Of a stretch of DNA of 64,000 nucleotides, positions 50,978 to 59,944 are shown in pieces. The DNA comes from Sinosporangium album (GTDB lineage Bacteria > Actinomycetota > Actinomycetes > Streptosporangiales > Streptosporangiaceae). The stretch covers positions 1 through 64,000 of the forward strand of contig NZ_FNCN01000029.1 of NCBI RefSeq assembly GCF_900100605.1. Direction: 5' to 3'. Below the pieces are notes generated by a model, which was given only the letters and a program-made list of their open reading frames with translations, was not told where the DNA came from and made no database searches. The translations under genes and the position numbers were made by a program. The first letter of the stretch is position 1. Every line of letters starts with the position of its first letter.

Positions 50978-51508
50978 TCAGGACTCGGTCGGGAGGCGGT
51001 AGACGGACTGAACGGCTCCTTGGCTCGTCGTGATCGACGCGACTAGCTCCGCCTGCACGGGGTTGGGCAGGAGGCCGAAAAGGGGGATTCCCGAGCCGAT
51101 GAGCACGGGAACGCGGGTCACCGTGATGTCGGAGAGCAGGCCGGCAGCGAGCAGCGACTGAACGGTACGTCCGCCGTCGGCGTACGCCCGCTTCACTCCT
51201 GCCTTGGTCAGCGCCGCTCGAAGAGAGGGAATGTCCGGGTGAACCGTCACGGCCGAGTCGCCCATGTTCGGCTGGACACCGGCCGGCAACGTGGCAGAGA
51301 GAACGTGGATCGGCATTCCTCGGTAGTAGTCGGGAGCCATGTCGCGCATCGTGTCGTAGGACGAGCGCCCCATCGCCATCGCATCGACTGATTCGAAGAA
51401 CGCGTCATATCCGGTGTTCTCGAACACCGTCAGCCAGTCCAGCTCACCCGCCGGTCCTGCGATGAAACCGTCGAGACTGCAACCGAGGAAAGCATGGAAG
51501 GTCGTCAT
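50978..51508 (-). CDS. Dihydrofolate reductase-family protein (RibD C-terminal type)
   Basis: The 176-residue protein starts MTTFHAFLGCSLDGFIAGPA and has AMAMGRSSYDTM, AYADGGRTVQSLLAAGLL and a terminal LVASITTSQGAVQSVYRL. The pattern is that of RibD-C/YwjB-like NADPH reductases, not folate DHFR. Substrate unknown. First gene of a two-gene operon with a TetR regulator. Confidence 0.87.
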   Translation of the reverse strand: MTTFHAFLGCSLDGFIAGPAGELDWLTVFENTGYDAFFESVDAMAMGRSSYDTMRDMAPDYYRGMPIHVLSATLPAGVQPNMGDSAVTVHPDIPSLRAALTKAGVKRAYADGGRTVQSLLAAGLLSDITVTRVPVLIGSGIPLFGLLPNPVQAELVASITTSQGAVQSVYRLPTES

Positions 51509-51517
51509 TCCTCAATC

Positions 51518-51537
51518 ATAAATGAACAAGCATTTAT
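51518..51537. promoter_or_regulatory. 20-bp dyad, probable TetR operator
   Basis: ATAAATG at 51518-51524 and CATTTAT at 51531-51537, spacer six, form an AT-rich perfect dyad 10 bases upstream of the reductase start. The AT richness in this genome marks it as a promoter/operator; the TetR protein of the same operon is the likely binder. Confidence 0.6.
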
Positions 51538-51643
51538 AAACAAGCGCTACCTACGCGCCGGTCCCCGGTGCGCGTTCTCGACTCGGCGCTGAAGCCCTAC
51601 CGGGAGGGCCTAGCACCCATGATCGTCTCCCAATTCTCTCCCA

Positions 51644-51686
51644 AAAACGAGAGACGCCGTCTCTCCGGATAGGAGAAACGGCGTCT
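51644..51686 (-). terminator. Rho-independent terminator of tRNA-Thr
   Basis: On the minus strand AGACGCCGT (51686-51678) pairs with ACGGCGTCT (51660-51652), with a second TCTCC/GGAGA helix inside. CTCG and five T residues follow at 51648-51644. It starts five bases beyond the tRNA-Thr 3' end. Confidence 0.85.
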
Positions 51687-51690
51687 GACC

Positions 51691-51767
51691 TGGAGCCGCC
51701 TAAGGGAATCGAACCCTTGACCCCTTCATTACGAGTGAAGTGCTCTGGCCGACTGAGCTAAGGCGGC
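51691..51767 (-). tRNA. tRNA-Thr(CGU)
   Basis: On the minus strand the acceptor GCCGCCT pairs with AGGCGGC. The anticodon arm CTTCA-CTCGTAA-TGAAG has anticodon CGT. The T arm is AGGGTTCGATTCCCT. CCA is encoded at 51693-51691. It is a standard 77-base class I tRNA, reading ACG. Confidence 0.97.
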
Positions 51768-51886
51768 ATGGTCGGGAGCGGTTGCTACGACCGGGTTTAG
51801 GATACCAGCCCACTAGCCCCCTTGGGGCAAGGCTGAACGTTGGGCGGGTGGGTCCCCAGGACCGGCTTTTGGGCCGGTCTTGGGGG

Positions 51887-52459
51887 TCAGCGGCTGGCGG
51901 TGAGTTGGCGGAGGGCGTGCTCGACGAGCATGACGAGGACGGATTTGGCGGAGGCGCGCTGCCGTACGTCGCAGAGGAGGACGGGGACTCCGGGGTCGAG
52001 GTCGAGGGCTATGCGGACGTCGTCGGCGTCGTATTGGTCGGCGCCTTCGAAGCAGTTGACGGCGACGACGAAGGGGGTGCCGCGCTGTTCGAAGTAGTCG
52101 ATGGAGGGGAAGCAGTCGGTGAGCCGACGGGTGTCGGCGAGGACGACGGCGCCGAGGGCGCCGTAGGAGAGTTCGTCCCACATGAACCAGAAGCGTTCCT
52201 GGCCTGGGGTGCCGAAGAGGTAGACGACGAGGCCGTCGCGGATGGTGATGCGGCCGAAGTCCATGGCGACCGTGGTGGTGGTCTTGCCTTCGACGCCGTC
52301 GACGTCGTCGATGCCGATGCTTCGGTCGGACAAGACCTCCTCGGTGCGCAGGGGCCGGATCTCACTGATAGCGCCGACCAGTGTGGTCTTCCCGACGCCG
52401 AAACCCCCAGCTATGAGGATCTTGAGCGCTACGGGTTCGTCAGAGAGCCCGAAGTCCAT
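51887..52459 (-). CDS. cvnD: Conservon GTPase (CvnD type)
   Basis: The 190-residue small G-protein has a P-loop IAGGFGVGKTTLVGAIS, switch region KTTTTVAMDFG, the G3 motif YLFGTPGQERFWFMWDEL and VVAVNCFEGAD in the guanine-binding position. It is the output GTPase of a conservon, working with the upstream sensor, roadblock and DUF742 proteins at the membrane. It overlaps the DUF742 gene by 20 bases. Confidence 0.95.
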   Translation of the reverse strand: MDFGLSDEPVALKILIAGGFGVGKTTLVGAISEIRPLRTEEVLSDRSIGIDDVDGVEGKTTTTVAMDFGRITIRDGLVVYLFGTPGQERFWFMWDELSYGALGAVVLADTRRLTDCFPSIDYFEQRGTPFVVAVNCFEGADQYDADDVRIALDLDPGVPVLLCDVRQRASAKSVLVMLVEHALRQLTASR

Positions 52460-52805
52460 TGATCACTTCCTTGAGAATGCGCTCGCTTGGGCGTGGCCCC
52501 GCCGCGGCCGGCGGGGCCACTCGGATGAGTCCGTGATCTCGGAGGTCGCCGAGGAGGACGCGCACTACGCCTACTGGGAGGGCCAGGGAGGCGGCGAGGT
52601 CGGCGACGGAGGTCGTGGTTCTCGCCAGGCGCAGGATGCGCTCCTGTTCGGGGCCGAGGGAGGTCCCGGCGTGTGGCTCGACCCGGATGGTGCTGACCAT
52701 GGCGATGAGGTCAAGGTCGTCGGCTGAGGACCTGGTGCGTCCGCGTGTGACCGCGTACGGCCGGACCACCGGTCCGGCGTCCTCGTCGAGCCACTCGAAG
52801 GTCAC
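52440..52805 (-). CDS. cvnC: Conservon DUF742 protein (CvnC type)
   Basis: The 121-residue protein has VVRPYAVTRGRTRSSADDLD and a winged-helix-like C-terminus (LARTTTSVADLAASLALPVG, VRVLLGDLRDHGLIRVAPP), the DUF742 pattern. Conservon C proteins interact with the GTPase and sensor. Its start overlaps the roadblock gene stop (ATGA). Confidence 0.95.
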   Translation of the reverse strand: MTFEWLDEDAGPVVRPYAVTRGRTRSSADDLDLIAMVSTIRVEPHAGTSLGPEQERILRLARTTTSVADLAASLALPVGVVRVLLGDLRDHGLIRVAPPAAAGPRPSERILKEVINGLRAL

Positions 52806-53209
52806 GGAGACGTCCGCGGATTGGTGGATATGTGCTGTCCGACGCGCTTCACGAGCATGGCCATTTCGTAGGCGATGTGGCCTACGTCGGCGTCCGAGTC
52901 GGCGAGTACGGCAAGGCAGGTGCCTTGGCCCGCCGCGGTGACGAACAGGAAAGCGGACTCCATTTCAACGATGGTCTGGCGGACTTCACCCCCGTTGAAG
53001 TGGCGTCCCGCGCCCCTGGCGAGGCTTTGGAACCCGGCGGCGACGGCCGACAGGTGTTCGGCGTCTTCACGGCTGAGACCTTTGGAGAACCCGACGGCCA
53101 GCCCATCCGTGGAAAGGATCACCGCCTGCCGTACCGCCCCCACCCGGGTGGCGAGGTCGTCCAGCAGCCAGTTGAGTTCGCCGGTGTTCGTCGACGAGTG
53201 CCCGGTCAT
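52802..53209 (-). CDS. cvnB: Conservon roadblock/LC7 protein (CvnB type)
   Basis: The 135-residue roadblock fold has LNWLLDDLATRVGAVRQAVI, LSTDGLAVGFSKGLSREDAE and GRHFNGGEVRQTIVEMESAF. Roadblock proteins act as GTPase-activating or scaffold partners of the conservon GTPase. The start overlaps the sensor gene stop (ATGA), so the set is translationally coupled. Confidence 0.95.
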   Translation of the reverse strand: MTGHSSTNTGELNWLLDDLATRVGAVRQAVILSTDGLAVGFSKGLSREDAEHLSAVAAGFQSLARGAGRHFNGGEVRQTIVEMESAFLFVTAAGQGTCLAVLADSDADVGHIAYEMAMLVKRVGQHISTNPRTSP

Positions 53210-55542
53210 TCCTCCCCCTTCTCCCTTGTGGTGTTGTGTGCGTAGTCTGCGGCTTCGCGTCCGCGCCGCGCTCCCTGTTGGAAGGCGGAGAACAGGGCGC
53301 GGACTTCATCGGGGGAACGCTCAGGGGTGGGTTCTCCCGACGTTTCTACCGGTCCTGTCGTTCCCGCCGATGGTGCGTGGGTTTCGGTGGACTGGCGAAG
53401 TTGTGGGGCCAGGTTGGCCTGCCGTACGCGGCGGGGCAATCCGGCGTGGGTGCCGTTCGGGGCGGCGCGGTCGCCGTTGACGATGGCGAGGGAGGCTCCG
53501 CCGCGTCTGGACGTCTTGGGGGTGGCCTCGCGGGGGGAGTCCGCACCGGGAAGAGCGATCTTGCCTGGGCCCGACGGGGAGCTCGCGCCGGCGAGGGCGG
53601 GGCGCCGGCGGGCGGTGAGTTCGGTGACCTCGGGCTCGTCTTCGGGTTCGGGTTCGGCGACGTCGGTGACGAGTGGGCGGGGGATGAGCACGATCGCGAC
53701 GGTGCCACCGTACGGCGAGGACCGCAGCATCACCCGGATGCCGTGGCGCGCGGCCAGTCTGCCGACGACGAACAGGCCGAGCCGGTCGCTGTCGGCGAGG
53801 TCGAACTCGGGGGGGTCGGCGAGGCGCGCGTTGATCGCCTCGTACGCCTCCAGGGCGAGGCCGAGCCCCCGGTCCTCGACTTCGATGGCGAAGCCGTTGG
53901 CGACGGTGTCGCCGCGTACATCGACGGGGCTCTTCGGCGGGGAGTAGATCGTGGCGTTCTCGATGAGTTCGGCGATCAGGTGGATCGTGTCGGCCACGAC
54001 GGCGCCGTCGAAGGCGATGCGGGGCATCGGCGCGATGTTGATCCGGGTGTAGTCCTCGACCTCGGCGAGGGCGGCGCGCAGCACGTCGATCACGGGCACC
54101 GGTTGGCGCCACGCCCGGCCGGGGGCGGCGCCGGACAGGATGATCAGGCCCTCCGCGTTGCGGCGCATGCGGGTGGTCAGGTGGTCGAGGCGGAAGAGGT
54201 CCTCAAGGCCGTCGGGGGTGTGCGTACGGCGCTGCATGCCGTCCAGCAGCCCGAGCTGCCGGTGGAGCAGGGCCTGCTTGCGGCGGGCGAGGTTGAGGAA
54301 GACCTGGCCGATGCCGCGCCGCAGGTTCGCCTGGCCGACAGCGGCCTCTACGGCGGTGCGCTGGACGGAGCTGAACGCGGCGGCGACGTCGGCGATCTCC
54401 GAGGAGCCTCCGGCTGTGATCGGCGGCGCCTCGGTTTCGATGTCGACCTCCTCGCCGCTGCGGAGCCGTTCGACGAGCGCGGGAAGCCTGACGTCGGCGA
54501 GTTCGACGGCGGACTTCTGGAGTCCGGCGAGTTCGCGGGCGAGGCGGCGGCCGAAGCGTACGGAGATCAGGATCGAGGCGACGACGGCGAGGAAACCGAG
54601 TCCGCCGGCGAGGGTGATGCGGGTGACGATGCCGCCCGCGACGTCGTCCGAGCGGTGGCTGATGACCTCGGCGGAGGAGGTGGAGAGTTCGTCGAGGGTG
54701 CGCAGGACGTTGTCGATCGTCGCGGGCCACAGCTCGGAGTCACTGGGCAGGGCGCCCGTGCCCGAGATGGCGGAGATCTTCTGCTCCAACTCTATGAATT
54801 CCTTGAAAGTTGGAGAGTTCAGGGTGTCCTGGTATGGCCTTCCTAGTTCTCCATCCAGTCCGGACATTCCTCGTGCGTGGAGGAAAGTGCGCGTGGAGAC
54901 GTACTCGGTGAAGGCGTCATGCTCGGTCGGCAGCATTTGTTGATCGACAAGGACGCCGGAGATGAGGGCTTTCTCCCTGGAAATGATCTCTCGGGCGTTG
55001 TTCATCGACTGCAGCGCGCCGACCTGCTGGAAGATCGCGAGATCGGGGACGACGACGAGTTGGTCGGTGAGCCGGAAAAGCGCGTCGTGGATCCGGTTGT
55101 AATCGACGAGCATGTCGAGCCTGCTGCTCTTGCCGTCATCCATGCTGTCGCGAATGTCGTCGAGGCGCCTGAGGTCGTCCTCGACGGCCTGGAGCGCGGT
55201 CCTCGTCTGGGTGTTCATGACCTCGGTGGTCTCCGGGGCCAGCGTCACTTCGAGGAAGGATTTGACGGCCTGGTCGGTGCGTTCGCGCTGTGCGCCGAGT
55301 CCGGTGGTGAGCTCACGGGAGCTGATCTCGATGGCGGACTGGGTGCGTTCGGCCTGGAGTTCGTGGACGAGGTTCGAGGACGCCACGCCGATCGTGGTGT
55401 GAAGCGTGTCGGAGCGGGAGAGCGCCTCTCCATCCCCCACCGTGAGATTCAGGACGAATCCCCACAGGGCGCTCAGCGAGAGAAGGGGCAGGAGCAGCAG
55501 TAAGAAGATCTTGAACCGAATCGACCGGTCTCGAGAACCCAT
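53206..55542 (-). CDS. cvnA: Conservon sensor, histidine kinase-like ATPase (CvnA type)
   Basis: The 778-residue membrane protein has TM1 at residues 9-30 (IRFKIFLLLLLPLLSLSALW). An extracellular helical nitrate/nitrite-sensor-like domain follows, then TM2 (LAGGLGFLAVVASILISV), a HAMP-like linker and an HATPase domain with N box AELIENATIYSPP and G boxes VEDRGLGLAL and DRLGLFVVGRLA. The C-terminal 150 residues are a Pro/Ser-rich tail. ATG 55542 precedes the RSIRFKIF helix with GGGACGAG upstream. First gene of the four-gene conservon. Confidence 0.93.
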   Translation of the reverse strand: MGSRDRSIRFKIFLLLLLPLLSLSALWGFVLNLTVGDGEALSRSDTLHTTIGVASSNLVHELQAERTQSAIEISSRELTTGLGAQRERTDQAVKSFLEVTLAPETTEVMNTQTRTALQAVEDDLRRLDDIRDSMDDGKSSRLDMLVDYNRIHDALFRLTDQLVVVPDLAIFQQVGALQSMNNAREIISREKALISGVLVDQQMLPTEHDAFTEYVSTRTFLHARGMSGLDGELGRPYQDTLNSPTFKEFIELEQKISAISGTGALPSDSELWPATIDNVLRTLDELSTSSAEVISHRSDDVAGGIVTRITLAGGLGFLAVVASILISVRFGRRLARELAGLQKSAVELADVRLPALVERLRSGEEVDIETEAPPITAGGSSEIADVAAAFSSVQRTAVEAAVGQANLRRGIGQVFLNLARRKQALLHRQLGLLDGMQRRTHTPDGLEDLFRLDHLTTRMRRNAEGLIILSGAAPGRAWRQPVPVIDVLRAALAEVEDYTRINIAPMPRIAFDGAVVADTIHLIAELIENATIYSPPKSPVDVRGDTVANGFAIEVEDRGLGLALEAYEAINARLADPPEFDLADSDRLGLFVVGRLAARHGIRVMLRSSPYGGTVAIVLIPRPLVTDVAEPEPEDEPEVTELTARRRPALAGASSPSGPGKIALPGADSPREATPKTSRRGGASLAIVNGDRAAPNGTHAGLPRRVRQANLAPQLRQSTETHAPSAGTTGPVETSGEPTPERSPDEVRALFSAFQQGARRGREAADYAHNTTREKGEE

Positions 55543-56662
55543 GCCCACTCGTCCCAACCTATGAGTGCGTGGAGGATCACGTCGCATCTCACATATGCGT
55601 GTAAATGCACCTCCGGAAGATCGCACAGGAGACTAGCATCAATTAAGGTTCTAGCGCATTGGTCAAGTAGCGCCGTAGTGGGATTACGTCCAAATTGTCG
55701 GGATTTCTTGTGATCCTTCGAGTACTGTCCGGGATCGTGTGGCAGCTCCCCGTGACCCGATCTCGGCCGGCCGGAACGGTCCGCGTATAGGGCCGGATCG
55801 CGCACGGTTATACCCCTGAGCTGGGACAATGTGTTTCCTGTGGGGGAGACGACCCGCTTGACAAGCCTTGTCGGGATGTTTGCAGGTCACATCTGGAACT
55901 CGGTTCGGGTGCTACCCGCCTGTTGCGGCCAGCCGTAATCCCGGTGAAGTGCTCATCCCCATCCCGCCCCATCCCGTCGCCCCCGCCGCGCGCCGCCGTG
56001 CGGTCCACTCCCGCGCGCCACCCTGTACGGCACAGCCGTCATTTCGGCCGCCTGAGCCTCTGGCCAGCCCCGTCCCCATCCCGTCGTCGTCCGCCGCCCC
56101 CTCGGACGGGCTCGTGTTCACTCCTCCCGGCCGCCCGGCCACACCTGTCCGCCTCCCCCGGGGCACCGCTCTGCCGCCCAGGTGTTCTCGACCGTCCTCG
56201 ACCGTCCTCTACTGTCCTCCAGGCCGCCACCAGCCCAACCTTCGCCCCGTACACCCTCCCGCCTTCCCCATTGGGCCCCATTTGGCCCAATTTGGCCCCG
56301 TTCGGGCCTCCCGTTTTGGGCCCTCCCGCTTCGCGTCCTTCCTTCCCCCGGCCCCACCCCCATCTCCCGGCGGCCTCCGCCGTCTACATGGCCCGAGTTC
56401 CCCCGCCCACCCCACATCTCCCCAACCCCGCCCAAAAACACAGCCATCCCCAAATTGGCCGCAAAACTCTTCCGTGCCCCTAAAAACGCCTCCCCTCAAT
56501 CCACCGATAGTCGCGATTACCAGATACCGCCAAATATCATGACAACCCACGCATCCATGTGGAGCATTTTCCCTCTCCCCTCTCCCGGTTCTCTCCCCAG
56601 GCCTTACCGTGCCTTCGAGAAAACAAGAAAACGGCGCCACATCCAGCCGGGAAAGGTAACCC
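55543..56662. other. 1.1 kb interval with a C-rich strand-asymmetric block, no gene assigned
   Basis: From about 55940 to 56500 the plus strand is very rich in C and poor in G (for example TCGACCGTCCTCGACCGTCC). Frames here are Pro-rich and lack a plausible start, which argues against coding. The conservon promoter should lie in 55543-55700. The lipoprotein gene's GGGAAAGG site is at its right end. Confidence 0.5.
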
Positions 56663-57457
56663 ATGCCAATCAACGCATATAAGCCCGCATATAAGACCAT
56701 CGCCGCCATGTCCATGCTCCTCGTCGCCGCCACGTCATGCTCCTCCTCCGACACCCCTGCGGCCCCCCAGGCCGGGAACCAGTCGCAAACCCCGCAATCC
56801 ACCCCCGCCTCGACCCCCGCCCCGACCCAGACCACCGCCGGCGTGTCCGAGAGCCTCCACCCCGTCACTCCCGCCGTCACCCAGGCGGCCACCAGGCTCG
56901 GGTCCGGCCTGCTGTCCACGGTGGACGGGATGAACAAGGCATACGGCCCGGAAACCGGCGCCTACGGCAATCTCACCGCGACACGGCGCGGAGCCGAGGC
57001 GATGGCCAAGGCCACCATGGACAAGCCGGGCTGTGCCGCGGTGGGGCAGTTGGATGTGCGGGCTCCCGCCGTACGGGACGCGCCGGCGGCGGTCGTGGCC
57101 TTCTCGTCGCCGCAGCGCTCGGTGACGCACGCGCTCATCAAGCTCCGGGGGAGGGAGGCCGTCAGGCGCTTCCCGAGGGCGCTCCGGCCGGAATGCGAGG
57201 TGTACACGGTGACGGTCGACGGGGCCTCGACGACGTATCACACGAGGGAGGTCGCCCTCCCGAGTCGTGGCGACCGGCTCCGCGCCTTCCTGACCTCGGC
57301 GGACGGCGCGGGGCTCGATCTCCAGATCGGATCGGTGGCGTTGCAGAAGGGTAACGTCGTGATGAACCTGCTCGTTGTCGGGTCAAAGCTCAGTAGAAGG
57401 GAATTGAGCAATCAAACCGACAACGCCTATGCCGCCCTGATGAAGGTGGTGGAGTAG
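56663..57457 (+). CDS. Putative lipoprotein of unknown function
   Basis: The 264-residue protein has a lipobox-type signal (MSMLLVAATSCSSS, Cys near residue 26) and a Thr/Pro/Gln linker. A mixed alpha/beta domain follows with a two-Cys pair (DKPGCAAVGQLDV, LRPECEVYTVTV) likely to form a disulfide. I do not recognise the family. The NfeD-like and flotillin genes follow in the same direction after 52 and 30 bases, so a membrane-microdomain association is possible. Confidence 0.7.
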   Translation: MPINAYKPAYKTIAAMSMLLVAATSCSSSDTPAAPQAGNQSQTPQSTPASTPAPTQTTAGVSESLHPVTPAVTQAATRLGSGLLSTVDGMNKAYGPETGAYGNLTATRRGAEAMAKATMDKPGCAAVGQLDVRAPAVRDAPAAVVAFSSPQRSVTHALIKLRGREAVRRFPRALRPECEVYTVTVDGASTTYHTREVALPSRGDRLRAFLTSADGAGLDLQIGSVALQKGNVVMNLLVVGSKLSRRELSNQTDNAYAALMKVVE

Positions 57458-57509
57458 TACCAAAGAGGGTAATATTCGTTTTCGTTGGGTGGGGCGATGG
57501 GGAGATTCG

Positions 57510-57710
57510 GTGGTCGGCAAGCAGGGCAGGGTCACAGGAAAGATTGGCCCCGGCCTGGTCGGGGAAGTCATGGTGTCGGTCCGCGGCGGCGTCGAGGCGT
57601 TCTACGCACACCCGACCCTTCCCGATGAGGAGATTTCCGTCGGATCCATCGTGGTCGTCGTGGAGTATTACCCGCCACGCACCGTTTATGTTGCTCGCGC
57701 GAGCATCTGA
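57510..57710 (+). CDS. Small OB-fold protein, NfeD C-terminal-like
   Basis: The 66-residue all-beta protein reads VGKQGRVTGKIGPGLVGEVM, VSVRGGVEAFYAHP and IVVVVEYYPPRTVYVA, the pattern of the soluble OB-fold end of NfeD proteins. NfeD partners modulate flotillins, and the next gene is a flotillin. GTG 57510 follows GGGAG by six bases; GTG 57489 is in frame but less well placed. Confidence 0.75.
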   Translation: MVGKQGRVTGKIGPGLVGEVMVSVRGGVEAFYAHPTLPDEEISVGSIVVVVEYYPPRTVYVARASI

Positions 57711-57740
57711 GCTCCTCTTTCCCCCAGTCCGGAGGCATCC

Positions 57741-59237
57741 ATGTCCCTGGAACTCATGCTGACGATCGGCGCGGTCGTTGTCGCGCTCATCGTTCTTCTC
57801 ATTCTCTTCAAAATGGTGTGGCGCGTGGCCGAGCCCAACGAGGCTCTGATCATCTCAGGGCTCGGCGCACGCGGACGCAACGAACTCGCCGACAGTCTCG
57901 GATTCAAAATCGTCACGGGCAAAGGCACCGCCGTCATGCCCGGATTCCAGACCGCACGGCGACTGCGCCTCGACAGCCGGGCGGCGAATCTCCAAGTCCA
58001 CTGCGTCACCCAGCAGGGAATCCCGGTCCAGGTGCGCGGCGTCGTGATCTACAAGGTCGGCGACGACCTCACATCCATCGCCAACGCCGCACGTCGATTC
58101 CTTGACCAGCAGAATTCGATGGACGGCGCGATCCACGAACTGTTCACCGGCCATCTGCGTTCCATCATCGGCAACCTGACCGTCGAAGACCTCATTCTCA
58201 ACCGGGAACGGCTCACCGGGGAGACACGCAGCAGCGCCGCCGACGAGATGAGCAAACTCGGCCTGGTCGTGGACTCGCTGCAGATCCAGGAGATCGACGA
58301 CGAGACCGGCTACATCGTCAACCTGGGCAAGCCCCACGCCGCCCGAGTGGCCGCCTCCGCGCGGATCGCCGAAGCCCAGCGCGACCAGGAGGCTACCGAG
58401 GCCGAGCAGATCGCGGTGGCCAACAAGGCCATGGCCAAACGCGACGCGCAGATCAAGCAGGCGTCCTACCAGGCGGAGATCGACGAGGCGCAGGCCAGGT
58501 CGCGTCAGGCCGGCCCGCTGTCGGAGGCGTCCGCCCGGCAGGAGGTCGTCGTCCAGGAGACCCGCGCCGCGGAGTTGGAGGCGGCCCTCGCCGAACAGCG
58601 GCTCCAAGCCCAGGTGCGCAAACCCGCCGACGCCAAGGCGTACGAAACCGTCACGCTGTCCCAGGCCGACCGCGACGCGCGCATCGCCCAGGCCGAGGCC
58701 GAGGCCCGCGAGACCGAACTGCGGGCGGTGGCCCAGGCGTCGCAGGTCAAGCAGGCCGCCGCGGCCGAGGCGGAAGCCGTACGGCTGCGCGGTGAGGCCA
58801 ACGCCGCCGCCACGAAGGCCGGCGGTGAAGGCGAGGCGCAGGCCGTCAAGGCCAAGGGCCTCGCCGCGGCGGAGGCCGCCCGGGCCCGCGGCCTCGCCGA
58901 GGCCGACGCGTCCAAGGCGAAGGGCCTGGCCGAGGCCGAGGCCATCAGGGCGCGCTCGGAGGCGCTCGCGCAGAACCAGGACGCCGTCATCGCACAGCAG
59001 CTCGCCGAGAACTGGCCTCACATCGTGGAGGCGGCGTCGAAGTCGCTGGGCAACGTCGACCACATGGTTGTGCTGAACGGCGCGCAGGGCATCGAGGAAC
59101 TGCTCGCCAAGGCGCTCACCCTCGGCGGCACCGGGTTCGGCCTCGCCCGCACCCTCCTCGCCAACGTCACACCGGCTCAGGAGCCCTCCGCGAACGGCGC
59201 CGCCGCCGAAGGCGTCACCCCGATCAAGCCCGTCTGA
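57741..59237 (+). CDS. Flotillin-like SPFH-domain protein
   Basis: The 498-residue protein has an N-terminal membrane helix (LMLTIGAVVVALIVLLILFK). The SPFH domain follows (VAEPNEALIISGLG, QGIPVQVRGVVIYKVG, GNLTVEDLILNRERL). A long Ala/Glu-rich coiled coil with repeated AEAxxxRA/KGLAEAEA units makes up residues 200-420, and a short tail ends it. Flotillins scaffold membrane microdomains. Paired with the NfeD-like gene upstream. Confidence 0.93.
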   Translation: MSLELMLTIGAVVVALIVLLILFKMVWRVAEPNEALIISGLGARGRNELADSLGFKIVTGKGTAVMPGFQTARRLRLDSRAANLQVHCVTQQGIPVQVRGVVIYKVGDDLTSIANAARRFLDQQNSMDGAIHELFTGHLRSIIGNLTVEDLILNRERLTGETRSSAADEMSKLGLVVDSLQIQEIDDETGYIVNLGKPHAARVAASARIAEAQRDQEATEAEQIAVANKAMAKRDAQIKQASYQAEIDEAQARSRQAGPLSEASARQEVVVQETRAAELEAALAEQRLQAQVRKPADAKAYETVTLSQADRDARIAQAEAEARETELRAVAQASQVKQAAAAEAEAVRLRGEANAAATKAGGEGEAQAVKAKGLAAAEAARARGLAEADASKAKGLAEAEAIRARSEALAQNQDAVIAQQLAENWPHIVEAASKSLGNVDHMVVLNGAQGIEELLAKALTLGGTGFGLARTLLANVTPAQEPSANGAAAEGVTPIKPV

Positions 59238-59574
59238 GCCCGGCCCCGAGTCCGTCGGAGTGGTCCGGCCGCACCGCCGATGGTCCGGCAGCACCGTCGA
59301 TGGTCCGGCAGCACCGTCGATGGTCCGGCAGCACCGTCGATGGTGCGGCCGGACCTTCGCCATGCGAGGTGAATCCTTCTCGACGTTCCCGGTGCCGCAG
59401 GCTATTGCATAGGAAGGTTTCCTATTTAATACTCCAGATTAGGTGAGGTACGGCCTGCTCTGCCGTGCCGCTCGACTCCGGCTCAAGGCCCCCGTCCGCC
59501 ACTGCCTTGAGTGTGCACTCGCGCACATCGTCGTGCGTTCTCGGGCCCTAGCGTCTTCCCACTCGGAGGTCCCC
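59238..59574. other. Intergenic region with a 20-bp tandem repeat
   Basis: TGGTCCGGCAGCACCGTCGA is repeated exactly at 59281, 59301 and 59321, with a degenerate copy at 59261, just after the flotillin stop. The A/T-richer part around 59400-59440 is a likely promoter for the next small gene. Confidence 0.8.
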
Positions 59575-59895
59575 GTGCTTCGACGCGTCCTCACTCTGGC
59601 CGCCGGCGTGGCCCTGGCAGGTGCCGTTGCGGCGACACCCGCTCAGGCGGCGTCACTCAACCCGGTCGAACGGCAGTACAGCCCGATCCACGCGGGTTCC
59701 TACTGCATGGCCAATGTGAGTCCCAGCTCGTTCGTCATGCTCTACCGGAGCACCGGCCTGGTATGCCTTCTCGGGGGCGGATCCGTGCCGGTGAATCCGA
59801 CCGCGGTCTGCCAGTGGTTCAACCCCGGGGCGACCATTCTGAACGCCTACCCCGGCTACAGCGAGTCCCTGATGTGCCGCCTCATCCCCGCCTGA
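59575..59895 (+). CDS. Small secreted protein with four cysteines
   Basis: GTG 59575 lies six bases after CGGAGG. The 106-residue precursor has a signal peptide ending TPAQAA and a mature part of about 80 residues with four Cys (SYCMANV, GLVCLLG, AVCQWF, LMCRLIP), probably two disulfides. No family is recognised. A longer frame to 59443 lacks a binding site and would bury the signal peptide. Confidence 0.7.
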   Translation: MLRRVLTLAAGVALAGAVAATPAQAASLNPVERQYSPIHAGSYCMANVSPSSFVMLYRSTGLVCLLGGGSVPVNPTAVCQWFNPGATILNAYPGYSESLMCRLIPA

Positions 59896-59944
59896 CCGGG
59901 CCCGGCCGCTACGCGTAGACGCCTGACCGGGCCCGCCGGTGCCG

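Noticed and set aside
55868-56542. Proline-rich plus-strand frame upstream of the lipoprotein gene
   Set aside because: No ribosome binding site, extreme C bias in all codon positions and no recognisable domain.
59261-59340. Tandem repeats here and at 33127 or 14421 as CRISPR arrays
   Set aside because: The units adjoin without variable spacers and no cas genes are present in the window.
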